From Neodiprion pinetum (taxonomy: Eukaryota; Arthropoda; Insecta; Hymenoptera; Diprionidae): a stretch of 64,000 nt of DNA. The position numbers and the translations under genes are program-made. The stretch lies in NCBI RefSeq assembly GCF_021155775.2, contig NC_060234.1:25228026-25292025 (forward strand), given 5' to 3'. Below are positions 52,201 to 64,000 of this stretch, piece after piece. Within the stretch, counting starts at the first letter, position 1. Each line of letters opens with the position of its first letter. Under the pieces are notes generated by a model. It was not told the origin of the DNA, made no database searches, and worked only from the letters and a program-made list of their open reading frames with translations.

Positions 52201-54758
52201 GAATAGCTGAACAGAATCGTCGAAATTGCCTCTCACACTTGCGCATATTCCTGACCAGATTTATTAAATTACGACCTTGTTACGTGCTTTAATATACTCG
52301 TTTCATCTAGTTTGAAACCGGTTCGTTTATGGCGCTAATGATTGATTGCGGCTGTAAATTTCAAAATGAAATGCGAAATACCAGCGAACGCTGAGCTCAT
52401 TGAATTATTAACTGGTTAATGTTCTGTTCGATCTCGTAACCGTAGCATAAACAATGATTAATTGTTATTTTCCCACTTTTGATTCTCCGTTAATTGAATG
52501 AAACTAGGATAATTGGGTACCTACCGGAAACCTAAAACTAACCAGACGGCTGATCAAACGGATCTGTTCACGTAGAAAATCCTCCACAACGAACCGACTG
52601 ACCAACGCCCAGTCCATAAAAATGTTCTTTACTCGGTATACAAGCCATTTATTGTCTTGAAAAAAAAAAAAATAAACGGTCATTGAAACACTACGAGTCA
52701 CTTAAATGTTGCCAGCAGGGATCGATTGACTAAGTGCTGCTCAGACTGCAAGCAACAATTTCGTTTAAGTGCACACGAGGCGAAAGGGCTGTTAACACAG
52801 AGGTTACTTCACTCGAAAATTCATTACCGTTGTTACCTCACCTCTGACTCGAATTGATTTGACCGGATAATTACTGCAGCTGAACAACAAGGCTCTTGAT
52901 CAGCAGCTTGAGGATTCAGCATTCGACTCTCGTCGGATCGTATATTATTTATGTAAAATTTATTATAAATATTTGTTTTTATTTTTATATATAGAGATGT
53001 TAGCAAACTAACAAACTAACGGGGAAGGTTAAGAATTTGAGTCTATTATAGTTAAATGAGTATCACATAATCATAATTAAAATTTTGCAGATCGAGGAAT
53101 CATCACGCGTCGGAATATAAAATTGTCTTTGATAATAACGAGAATAGTTTAAAAGGTTATAAATAAATTAAAAATCACTCATATCTTTGTTTTATCTTTA
53201 GCAGCAGCTCCGTCATGTGATCGGTGATATTGACAATTTTCAGATGAGGTCAACTACGTTTTTTGATGTTGGCTACGTGCTGACTCAGCGATGTGAAATG
53301 TTTTAAAACTTGCGATTATGTCGACTACGTCACTTCGTTTTATTCTTCATTATTCAACCACTCGGTATTATTCAATAAGAAGATCAACTGGTGATGACGA
53401 TGTGTTAAAATTTGACGAAATGTTATTCACTATGTTTAGGTGATTTCCACAAGGAGTTGAAGATCTATTGGCTTGGCGTTTTTCCGTAGAGTGTTCATAT
53501 CTGAATATGGGTGGCTGTTTTACGCAAAGTTTTGCGAGCACTTTTAAAATCGTGTAATATCGTCACATTATATAATAACGATAAAATAATTACTGTTACT
53601 TTAACTGCTGAAACAAATAACGGTATTTGATCAAAATGAGAGAAGGAATTAAATTTACACTGCATCGAGGTGACGTTTCTTCCTTTCACAGGGCAAATGT
53701 TTTCTCACCACGTAACACGATGTAATTGGGGGTTGAAACGCTTATTTCAGATTACAGACTCTGAAACAGATATAAACATGGATGGTGAGAGTCGCGAGGG
53801 TGAATTTTGTTCCGGGGGTTCTGTTAACAGTCGTTATCATCTCCCTAATTGCCTAATCACATCTCCATCGAGTACAGCGGGTATCGTTTACTTTTATTCA
53901 GAATTCAGGCGTGCTTTTTATTTCAGTTAGCCGTCTCTCCTGGTTTTCGGCTTTCCGAGCAAAAATAAGTTAATTTCGTCGTTAATTCCATTTGTCGTTT
54001 CACATTGCAGCAGCAGCTCTGAGATTTCGGGAATATGCAAGATTGCATACGATCACAATATAGTAACATAAAACACAGGCTGATCAGTGAAGTTAATAAT
54101 TCTTGCCAGAATTAAAAAAAATCTACCAGCGATACGATTTTCTGATGCAATAAAAATAGAGCAGTGAAATTTTGAGTTTTCCGAATTTATCAACGATGGA
54201 ACTTTGCTCGTTCGAAAATTCGATTTTTAATATTTTTTTCTAGTTGAACAAGATTCTCACAAAAAAATTCAACTCACATAACATGACATGTCTGCTCAAT
54301 CTTTCCAAGTTTCACGAAGCTTGAGTGAACATGACTGGATGTTATAAATTCAGACTGTACTTGAAAACCATAATGTTGCATTTTATCCGGGAAATAACAC
54401 TAATTTCTCTACGGCCAAAGCAACAGGTATACGAAAGTATAAAGAGGCGTGTACTGTTTACGATGCTGAGCGCATAAACATGTCATCAAGTCTCGAATTG
54501 TACTCTCGGTTAACCTTCAAACCTAAGAGCCTGATATGTTTTGATAACACTCACCATCAGATACCTATGGACATGTACGCCTAATAGGGACAACAAATAC
54601 GATAATTGTTATTAACAAGAGCCGATTGTCGTTCAATAAATACGAAAATTTTTATAGCGCCTGTTGTATTCTCTCAGAGGAGACTTTATATCATGTTTTA
54701 TTAGTTTGCCCGCCTTTACTGAAAACGGAGTAAAATATTTCGGATATACTAAAAAAAA
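49290..54758. other. Non-coding stretch, no supported gene
   Basis: AT-rich sequence. A 156-codon antisense frame (50086-50556) has no recognisable domain. A (TA)n tract lies at about 51141-51180. No exon is supported. Confidence 0.45.
51141..51194. repeat. (TA)n imperfect microsatellite
   Basis: TA repeats broken by ATGTATG, ATTAT and ATGAAT. Typical low-complexity sequence. Confidence 0.8.
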
Positions 54759-54808
54759 AATTCTGTTCCAAAGATATCCTAGCATCTACTCAACCATTCC
54801 AACTGCTG

Positions 54809-55235
54809 CGCTGAGAAAAATTTCATTTGTTATAGTAACTAGAAAAATTAAAACAGTGGTATCGTTAAAAAAAACTGTTCGAATATTGTTGGGATTACGA
54901 AAAACGAGGTACGCGTAACCATTTTGCGCTATTGTCGATCCTTTTTTGGTAATTGCGACGCAAAATCAGTGTGTTCGGTTTACTCTACTGTTTTAGTTAA
55001 ATAAGGCTTTAATATGAATTTATTGTTGCACAAGCATTAAATTTTCGCAACAGTTACAGGAAAATATAGCAACAGTGATCGTAATGAGAAAGAATAGTAA
55101 CGGATCCTAGACTTTCTGGTAACAGCTACAAAACTAATTTTCATTTTGCACCTAGAACTATATTTTTCGATTGTGGTGAAAAATTAAAATAATCAAAGAC
55201 TGAGCGATAACCGGAACTAAAAATTTCTCTCAGTG
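54809..55235 (+). mobile_element. Family B MITE, young 427-bp copy
   Basis: Its length equals that of the copy at 63564-63990, with only scattered substitutions between them. The left end is CGCTGAGAAAAATTT and the right end AAATTTCTCTCAGTG, so the two ends are inverted repeats of about 15 bp. There is no open frame of useful length inside, so it must have been mobilised by a transposase made elsewhere. A CACTG-type terminus is reminiscent of the CMC (CACTA/Mirage/Chapaev) group; this is inference. No clear target duplication is visible. Confidence 0.85.
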
Positions 55236-56243
55236 CGTATAATCTCGCAAATGATTGAAAACTGCTGTCTGTTTACGGCAGATGTGACGAAGAGTGAAAC
55301 TAACGTATGTGTGACGTGAAAAGCGCGTAGGGAAATTAGAGCTTACGTACCCTTGGGACGAGAAATTGTTGAGGAGGGGGCAGGGGGGGGGGGGGAGGAG
55401 GGGCAAGCAAGCCACCTCTGTCGAGGCCGAGAGACACCTGAGAAGTCAGTCAGAAATCGGAACTTGAGCGTTACGCAATTCGCACGGTGTTGTCGAGATT
55501 AAGGGTCGAGTATTCCCGGTTTCCTATCAGTCCTGCGACGCCGCGGCGATTCGTTCGGTGTTACGTTGTGAACGCGGTGACCTCTCGCAGGAGAAAAATT
55601 CAACAAGGAAGGTATCCCAGATCGATCTCTCCGATTTTTATCCAGCTTATAGATGTTGCAGTGGATCGAAAACGAGATGAAGAACAGTTCTTATCGGTCA
55701 TAAAACACTTTAAGGGGGTGAAAACGATGAATTCGAATACATGTAGCGCATCAAAAAGTCATCTTATTGGGTACCCGTCTTTGGGGTTCTGTTATTTTTT
55801 TTTATTTTGCAGCTCTTTAAACCGTTTTTCACAAATCAAAAAATACGTGTCGCTTTGTTTCGGTGCATTGCATCATATATGAAGTAAATCAAGATCAGAG
55901 AAATTTGCTTGGGAGACCTTCCTTCTAATTTTAAGTGTACATCCGAAGAGTAGTTGAGAAGTGTTTGTACCCGCGACGTGGTGTTTTCGTAATTATATTT
56001 CAAGTGTGTGAACATGTGCCCGAAAGCAGTGTAATGGGACTAAGTACGAGACCCTCGCATAAGCCAGCTAAGGTAAAGAAACCTTTATTGTTTTTTCTTT
56101 ATTACCGATGTTCTTGTCTTGTCTATTATGCAATCCGCGGAAACACAGATCTCGGACCGGCACTGCAGATAGCCGACGATTCCAATTTGAATCGGGACTA
56201 GAGCAAAGAAATCCCGACCTGGTGCACGAATTGACGATAAAAT
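55236..56243. other. Spacer with 13-base poly(G) and GC-richer block
   Basis: Holds a G homopolymer at 55383-55395. A GC-richer segment follows, open for 131 codons on + (55487-55882) but without a recognisable product. No gene is supported. Confidence 0.45.
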
Positions 56244-56856
56244 GGGGCGGGGTTAAGGTTCCGAATTTGAAAAGCTCCGAAAGCGCCTAATTTCGGATCA
56301 TTTGGTGGCGGAACTTGAATCAAACTTTTAGAAAACAACAAAGTTTCGAATGATTGGAAACCTGGCTCCTCAAATCTCAGAAATGCAATATTCCGAAAAT
56401 TCAAGTTACGATACAGCAAAGTTCCGATAGAGGAAAATACCGAAAAATGAAATGTACTCAGACAGCTTAGTTGGCTCAACGAGTGAGTGTGAGAAATTAG
56501 AAAAAATGAAAATCAGAATGACCAGGATTCCGAAAGTGAAAATATCGAAAATTCAAAACAAAGAAAGATGAAAGTGGTGAAATTTCATTGAGTCAGAAAT
56601 TCACAGAAATGAAAATCTTCGATTATTTGGAATTTCGGTGTTTCAGATTTTAAAATTTTCAAATTTTCGTACTTTTGAAACTTTTGACTTGTCAAAGTTA
56701 TGCCCTTTCGGCCTTTTGCCCTTTCGGAATTTTGCACTTTCGGAACTTTGAGCGTAGGCTTCGGGACCATTCGAAACTTCGATGTTTTGTGAAAGTTTGA
56801 TTTCTTTATAAGTTTCACTTCCAAAAAATTTGGACTTTGGAGCTTTCGGAACTTTT
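56244..56856 (+). mobile_element. Family A foldback MITE, right end missing
   Basis: It begins GGGGCGGGGTTAAGGTTCCG and carries the family arms and asymmetric interior, including GAAATTCACAGAAATGAAAA near 56600. The right arm is recognisable to CGGAACTTTT at 56856. The final roughly 28 bases, which should end in the CCCCGCC terminus, are lost or replaced. No target duplication can therefore be tested. Confidence 0.8.
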
Positions 56857-59800
56857 CTGCTCTGACGTCCTGCTGCATTTTTAGGCTCGTTTGTGCGCCT
56901 CAGACTTTTTTCGCGTACTTATTGCATTCCGATGTCGGATAGAGTAGCTTTTGTCACATCTTTTAATCCTTACGCTGAATACCGTGGTCAAGATGATCAC
57001 ACGGCATCTTCATCGTAAATTCCGTACGAACATCATCCTAAACAATTTGATTTGCCTCAAGATAAATAATGAAATATCGTAAAGATCGTTAATTCCTTCT
57101 TATTCCAAAAATTCAAGTTCACTCGCAGTATCTCCATATTTTTTTCTCATATATCTGTACCCTGCGTATTACACACTCAATTAATACTTCAAATTATTTA
57201 AAATTCATCCATATTCCGGCATTTTGTCGTCTTATAAATTTTATTCGCATATTCAAAATTTCACTTTGCTAAAAGTAATTTGTCTTGAAATACAGTTAAA
57301 GAGTATCGCGGAATTTTTCCAAGTTATTTGAATCGATATCTCAGTTTCTATCCAATGATTATTATTGACGTCGGGTCTCCAGCGATCCCGATGCGACAAC
57401 AGCCTTATAATACACAAGAGGCGTTAACACCGTAAGAGTTAAATTAACATTTGAGCTTCAGCGATTCTAGAAAATGTCTAAACTCAATTCTAATCGCAGA
57501 TTCGATACTCGCGTGTTATGGCGAATCACAGAATCAATATTGTGTATCGCACATATTTCTTAACGCACGCGCGTAACTTGGACTTCCGGCACAATTCCTA
57601 CACTCCTTCGGTATGTTTCGATTAGGAAGTTCGAATCAGGTTACAATTTTCGCGAATACCTTGAGACCTTGACGTCTCATCGAGGGCGAAAGTTTCTCGC
57701 AATAATTGCGTTATTTTTTCGCGAAATGAGAAATCTCTTTCGCATTCCTTCGCCTGCTGCAGGGAAAACTTATTTCTTTGATTTACGGTACCGTTCTTCT
57801 TGGAAAAATTTCAAATTATACAACTCCCTGGTGGAAATATAAGGAGTGAAGAAGAGACCCATCCGATTCAACGTTAAGCTCCAGTGATGTAAGACTCGGT
57901 TTGAGTCGACACTCACACATTACGCCTAAACACCTGTTACATGTAATAATATATATTGTCTCAGACAATGAAAGCGAGCGAAAATCCGCACACCGGACCC
58001 CAAAAATAAGTGGTTTCGAAATATTTGAATATTATGATTTTTGGAACACCTTGGACTTTAGATTATTTCAATCCACAAATAACGTCATGCGTTATATCTC
58101 AGTCCATCAATTGATTGGCATTGATATTCACGATTCAATGGAAAATATGAATCAATCGTTTCTTTCTTTCGGATCTCGAACTCTTGAAGAATGAAATGAT
58201 ATACTATATTCTTAGTTTCTCTTGATTTTTGGAACTGCCCTTTGAGGCAAATCACCGTCACAAGTTGTCGCGTACGTTTCCTTAATTTATGGTGATATAA
58301 TAATTAGCGTTCTAATTTGATCTGTGAAAGTAATTGTTGGATCTCAAGTTGATTTAACCTTTAATGGCTGTAGCTTATTATCTTGACATAAAATGGTTAG
58401 TTTTTTTTTTAACTATAAAATTTCCAACTGTAAAATCCTTCAGTTCTTACGTGGAACGAAACGGACCTGGAACTAGAACGTTATCGATAGTCGTTGAATT
58501 CCCGAAAAAAGAGAATCTCGAGGCTTCATTGGAACGAACCCTTGTCACTGAAGATTGTTTTCGTGAATACATATCGGAATGAATGGTTTGTTTTTTTTAC
58601 TTTTTTTTCAACTCTTTCACTCCGGTGATATTATTTCGCATTTCCAGGCCCCTGTCAACCCCCATCAGAATCCGGAAACCAGGTCATATTTTCCGTTAAG
58701 TGGAAACGACCTTCAAGATCAGCGCGACATTGCGCGTTGTATGACAGCTTCTGGAAATAATTGTTTCCACGTTTCTTGCATATTAGAACTTGAGAATTTA
58801 CTTCCAACAGAAACTCTCAGTGCCCGATATTTTGTTTTGCGATTTACGGTTTTCTAGTTATGTTTAACGAAAACCTCAACATTCCCGAATTTCGTACATA
58901 AATTGTTGGCTGTTAATGTCTGAACACATTAAAATTCACCAAAATTACAGATACTTGTATCAACTAGTTGACACATTACTCGATTTTTAACCTCCTTGAA
59001 GCGATTGAAAATGAAGCATTAATATCTAAGCCTTTATTCGGTAACTCCAATATTTCTAATTTTTGTATTTTCAAAGAGATTTTCATAACTTACAAATTTA
59101 TAATAATTTGACGAATACTCCACGAATAACAACAATCTCATAATAATGTCAACAACGACGATCGATTTGAGATCAAGCAATGAAGAATTAACTTTTTTGA
59201 CTTCATTTCACTTCATACTTCAGTACTCAAGGAAAAAACAATTCGTACGAATTTTTTCTTTCTTCATTTAAAACAAAGTTCAAGTATACCCAACAGGTTA
59301 AAAAAAAATATATTGTGTGACGTCACCCATGCTGAAGTATATTTATCATACATTATAAAATAGCAAAAATGCAACTGCTCACGATCTTTGCAATTATAAT
59401 TTTCAACTACAACGAGAAAATATCTCCTAAATATTTTCAACTACTTCACTTTATCTACATTTTTTCTTTTTTTTTGCAATGAAACTGCCGCATCACCTGC
59501 ACAAATTCTTTCGCCCCTGATATTCGTTTCTGCGGTCACGGACCGACTCTGCATTTTCATCGGCGATGTAAAACCCTCCGCGAAAATACGAGGCCTCGGG
59601 GATATTCGTATTTTCATGGGGAATTGGATCGGTGTGAATGCGGCCCAGCCTACAGTTTAACGCGGCCATTTCTGACGCCACGTACTTCAAAGGTCAGTCC
59701 GAGAGCCCCAAGTGTAATTGAGAAAAGCAATTTTCAACGGGTTGCCGGATACCTCATGTTCTGCTTATTTGATCTTGTTTGTACTATAGTTGCTCCGTAT

Positions 59801-61599
59801 TATTATACAATTACAGGCGTTACCGACCATATTTATTTACCGGCACCCTCATATATTAATGTACCCGCAAAGCCGCACGAAATGGAGCAAATCCTACGGT
59901 ACGAATCATACCTGGAACGAAAAAATTAACAGAAATGTGTATCTACATGAATTCTATGATACAGAGTGGAACTAGCAACGAATAAAAGCGTCGCAATACG
60001 AACCTATGTTGGAAAATTTGCTTCTGTGAAAGGAAAATTCATCAATTTATTTATTAAATTATTTCAATTCAATAAATCAATCAAAGTTTCTTACTCTCCG
60101 CCAAGTAAATTTATGTACGTCATAGTTTTACATTGAAATGATGTTTTGTCATTTCAAACAAATCCAGGAGAACGTTTTTCCCGTACCGTTGAAAATGAGC
60201 GTGAAATTTATTGTAGCATGGAAAATGTTTATTCCGACACAATCAAAATTATAACCAGATCAAAACTCGCAACGAATGCTGAAAATTTCATGTCACGAGT
60301 TGTTGACGTTATTCGAGAAGAATTTGCACACTTTTGACAGTTTAAGTACTATAGTGAGATACGGACAGTTATGAAATAACGACAATTTTTATGTTTCAAT
60401 AAAAATTTTCGTCGTTCAGGTGCTGCGTATTTACATTACGGTGAAAAATCCGTGAATTTGAACGGATGTGAGCGTTCAATTTATACAGACTCGGACACTG
60501 TCGAGTGTTGGACAGAAGTCGTACGGGGCTTGAGCGCCACCGTTAATGAATCAAGAATCTTGTTTGATTTTCTCGCTGCTGGTGTCGTCATTCATAGTTG
60601 TCAGATGGAAATAAGCCAAAAAGTCTATCGAGATTCTACGAATATCAATAAAACCGTGCATCTGAAACTGAAAACAGTAAGAAAACGAATTTGGAAAAAA
60701 AAAGAAGAAACAGAGGACAAAACAACAGCATGAAAACAAACAAATAAGCGAATGAAAAAGGGACGGCTTGATCGGGAGCTTGATTTATGAAATTGAGGAA
60801 CGCGGAGGCGTTACGCGTTAATGGGAATCTGTAATTCGTATAAATTGCTCGAAAATTTATTAGTACCGGTAGGAATGTATCGGTTTTACTTCGATTCTAG
60901 CTCGCGTAAAAATTTTATCCGGAAAAAGCAGCTCCTACAGATTTCTTACCGTTGGCTTGTCCCTTCGCTAAATTAACATAGAGTCTTTCAATCTACGTGC
61001 AAATTTATACGTGCAATCGCTTATTTTACTTCTCGTTCTCATGAGTAAATTCATTGTTGTTCGATGAGCTAGCCAAAATTGTTTGAAAATTAAAAAAATA
61101 AAAAAAAATAAAAATAAACCAAAACTCCGGCGTCCATAATTTATTTTAGCTTATTGGTTTTTCATAATTGATATATAAATTACTATTCTACAGCAGAATG
61201 ATTCGGTTTGATTCAATAATAATGAAGCAAAATGTACTCCAAATAAGTTTTGACAGTTGTAATCCTGTTCTTGGTCTGTAAGAAATTACCATTTTCACAA
61301 AGTAATCACGTAACCTGGCTCAATGCATATTTTTCCAAAGTATCCAAATGAATTCGTGCCATTTTTGCCGCCATGACCTGACGAAATGAATGTGCGGGGA
61401 TTTAAAAAAGTCTTTTTATGAGGGGAAAAAAATCTTTACAGTGGATAATTTTGCCAATTTAATGTCCCGGAAGAGAAAGATATTCACGAAATTATTGCTG
61501 CTGCTTCGACGGTGTGATTCGAAAACTATGAGAACAGGGTAGCGAAAAATGTCCAGTTGCGGTTATTGCAAGGTCTGAAACTGTATTCTCATTATTTAT
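56857..61599. other. AT-rich stretch, no firmly supported gene
   Basis: Several + strand frames of 60-100 codons lie at 57901-60733, some following plausible acceptors (58647, 60165, 60419). Their donors are poor or in the wrong phase, and a stop interrupts the frame at 58580. Weak resemblance to integrin alpha domains is discussed as a lead, not as an annotation. Confidence 0.4.
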
Positions 61600-61984
61600 C
61601 AGGATCCGAACGTAAAAATATTGAAAATTCAAAACAAAGGAAGATCAAAGTGGTGAAATCGGACCAAGCCAGAAATTCACGGAACTGAAAATCTTCGATC
61701 ATTCGTGATTTCGATGATTCTGATTTTTAAATTTTCTCATTTTCGCACTTTAGGAATTTCGATGTGTCGCAGTTATGCCCCTTCGGCATCTTGGCCTTAC
61801 AGAATTTTTCCCTTTTGGAATTTTTGAATTTCCGAACTTTGAGCACCGAGTTTCGGACCATTCGAAACTTTGACGTATCGTCAAAATTTGATTTCTTTAC
61901 TTCAAGTTTTTCCACAAAAAAAAAAAAAATCCGGGATTCCGCACATTCAGAACTTTTCAAGTTCGGAATTTCAACCCCGCCTCT
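61600..61984 (+). mobile_element. Family A foldback MITE, left half missing
   Basis: It starts abruptly inside the family interior at CAGGATCCGAACGTAAAAAT and runs through GAAATTCACGGAACTGAAAA to the complete right terminus TTTCAACCCCGCCTC. It is in the same orientation as 56244-56856. The left inverted arm is absent, so the copy is 5'-truncated. Confidence 0.8.
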
Positions 61985-63513
61985 TGTAGAAGCGTGACGT
62001 TTACAAATCCGGATGTGAAGCGTCGACGTCAGCAGTAACGTTGAAGAGAGGCACATTAATTTTAAGGGTCGCGGCGGTAATTTGGCGTTGCGTACGTCCG
62101 AGAGCGCTTCTGAGGTGAGAGGGGATTATGTCGTTATGAATGGAAATTATATTAAAGCCACGGTCACTGATCGTGAGTTGTTTCGCGTCGCTGGGAGGCC
62201 CAGAGGAATCAGGCCCAACTTAATTGTTCAAACAATGGGCCGCAGAGGGTGGAGTTGAAGGTTAAATTGAAAAACATCGCGACGAGATTTGCGGAATTAT
62301 TTTACCTCTACTTTAGCGCTCTTTAGTCCTCTTTGCTCAAGCCCAAATACAGGGGCTGAATCGGCCGGACAGTTTGAATCAAAAGAAAAAAACATTCACG
62401 AAAGCTCCTATACGAGATGTTAAGAATTTGAGAAAACGTTTCGTAATTAGAACGTTGGCAATGAATGAATTCTGCAAGTCTTTTGGATTCGGTGATAGAT
62501 AATGCTTTTGCTTTATTTTATTCATCGTGTAGGGCTCTCCAAAAATTGCCTGTAAAAAGTTTTCACAAATAGTTATATCCAGTGGGGACATCAATAGATT
62601 TCTCTTTTTACGATACGACGGCTGATCTCAGTCAACAAATGCATTCGCGCGATTACAAGTGTACTATAATTTGAGACTCCTTGAACTTTTTGCAGAGAAA
62701 TTGCGGAAATATTTTATTGATCATGTGCAGTATCGTTACACGTTGAATTCTAAAACATTCCACTAATGTTAACAACGATCAGCAAATGCTGATATTTAAC
62801 TGACGACTGGAAAAAAAGACAATCCGTTCCAGTGAGCTAGTACAGAATACTTTTTTTTTTATGTAAAATGAGTCATAGAATATAATCGAAGGAACTAAAT
62901 CCTTAAATATTTTAAAGTGATTTGAAACGATGCACCGGTATCTGAGCTTTTGCGTATGATTCTAGTATTCAGTATTTGTTTTACTTTTAAATAAATTTTC
63001 GTTGCTCGCGAATATAATTATCAGATAAACACTCATCGAGTTGTAACAACTGTCGCGTAATGAAATCAATAAAATGTTTCGAAATTTGGCTAACCAGTCT
63101 CGTTGTTCCACCTTTGGACCCGGTTCCGTATCCTTTTTCCGCCACCGAAATCCCCGCCCCGTATTTCCTTTTCGAGGGTGAAACCATCCCGTTATTAATT
63201 TACGAGCGCCGCATGTAATTACTGACGTCTCATGCCGTCAGAATCCCGCGGTTTGTAATAATTCATACGTTGTGCAGCCCGACGATACCTCGTTTCGTCA
63301 CTACCTACGAATATACAAGGCGTTTCCACAAAGTTAACCGATGAAAACGTTCCGCTTGAAGGAACGAGAGTGCATGTATTCAACCGCTCAAAAATTTAAC
63401 GCGAAAATTTTGTGCATACTTCTGGAATCAAAAATTTACCGGCTTTCTCAGATAATTCGGTTGAAAACTAATCGTTCATACATCAGGAACTCAGGTGTAT
63501 AAATTCAACAAAA
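61985..63513. other. Non-coding stretch, no recognisable gene
   Basis: AT-rich sequence between a truncated family A copy and a young family B copy. Nothing is recognised on either strand. Confidence 0.5.
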
Positions 63514-63563
63514 AATTGTGTTTTATAGATGTCATAGCATCTACTCAACCATTAAAACTGCTG

Positions 63564-63990
63564 CACTGAGAAAAATTTCACTTGTTATAGTAACTAGAAA
63601 AATTAAACAAGAGGTATCGTTAAAAAAACTGTTCGAATATTGTTGGAATTACGAAAAACGAGGTACGCGTAACCATTTTGCGCTATTGTCGATCCTTTTT
63701 TGGTAATTGGCTACGCAAAATCAGTCAGTTCGGTTTACTCTACTTTTTTAGTTAAACAAGGCTTTAACATCAATTTATTGTTGCACAAGGATTAAATTTT
63801 TGCAACAGTTACTAGAAAATATAGCAACAGTGATCGTAATGAGAAAGAATAGTAACGGATACCAGACTTTCTGGTAACAGGAAGAAAACTAATTTTTATT
63901 TTGCACCTAGAACTATATTTTTCGATTGTGGTAAGAAATGAAAATAGTTAAGGACTGAGCGGTAACCGGAACTAAAAATTTTTCTCAGTG
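63564..63990 (+). mobile_element. Family B MITE, young 427-bp copy with intact ends
   Basis: It has perfectly inverted termini: CACTGAGAAAAATTT on the left and AAATTTTTCTCAGTG on the right. It is the best-preserved copy and defines the family ends. The copy at 54809-55235 has the same length and direction. The 50 bases to its left (63514-63563) also match the left flank of that copy. There is no coding frame. Confidence 0.88.
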
Positions 63991-64000
63991 TGGCAATTCT

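Noticed and set aside
53690..53935. Exon-like segment after TTTCACAG and TTTCAG acceptors, with a short hydrophobic frame
   Set aside because: Frames stop quickly, the hydrophobic run is only about 20 residues after an upstream stop, and no donor or partner exon fits.
55447..56072. Possible promoter and first coding exon (TCAGTC, ATG at 56034, donor AAG|GTAAAG)
   Set aside because: The Initiator-like hexamer has no supporting downstream element, only 13 codons precede the donor, and no convincing next exon is visible.
1..64000. CRISPR arrays, operons, phage or bacterial defence systems
   Set aside because: No regularly spaced direct repeats or prokaryotic gene organisation. The introns, poly(A) signals, microsatellites and MITEs are eukaryotic.

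Overview
This is eukaryotic nuclear DNA that is almost entirely non-coding. It has no operons, ribosome binding sites or dense reading frames. It carries AT-rich intergenic or intronic sequence, dinucleotide microsatellites, and short non-autonomous DNA transposons. CG dinucleotides are common rather than depleted. That fits an insect, possibly a hymenopteran (wasp, sawfly or bee relative), but this is inference and no single marker proves it.

The one gene I can support well is at 28545-30162 on the + strand. It has two coding exons joined by a GT-AG intron of about 1.08 kb and encodes a 179-residue protein. Its N-terminal half is a linker-histone (H1/H5, 'H15') winged-helix domain, split almost in its middle by the intron. 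An in-frame stop lies just upstream of the chosen ATG, and polyadenylation signals follow the stop codon. It lacks the long lysine/alanine tail of a canonical H1 and has a shorter, arginine/serine-containing tail, so it is a divergent orphan linker-histone-like protein.

Most of the remaining recognisable content is repetitive. Family A is a foldback MITE with long imperfect terminal inverted repeats that start near GGGCGGGGTTG. It has one complete copy (34756-35386, with an identical 9-bp target duplication), a 196-bp deletion derivative (24615-24810) and two copies lacking one end (56244-56856, 61600-61984). Family B is a 427-bp MITE with inverted ends CACTGAGAAAAATTT. It has two young copies (54809-55235, 63564-63990) and three older diverged ones (25104-25485 on +, 46851-47242 on -, 48843-49289 on -). 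There is also a 92-bp hairpin at 32816-32907 with two copies of the palindrome GCGCATGCGC, two degenerate tandem arrays, several (GA)n/(CT)n/(TA)n tracts, and long homopolymers.

The many other open frames of 60-150 codons occur at about the rate I roughly estimate for chance at this base composition. Opposite strands often carry equally long ones. I have not annotated them as genes. A few that caught my eye (a 213-codon frame at 5651-6292, a 156-codon frame at 50086-50556 on -, and weakly integrin-alpha-like segments near 58.4-60.7 kb) are listed as low-interest leads with explicit tests.
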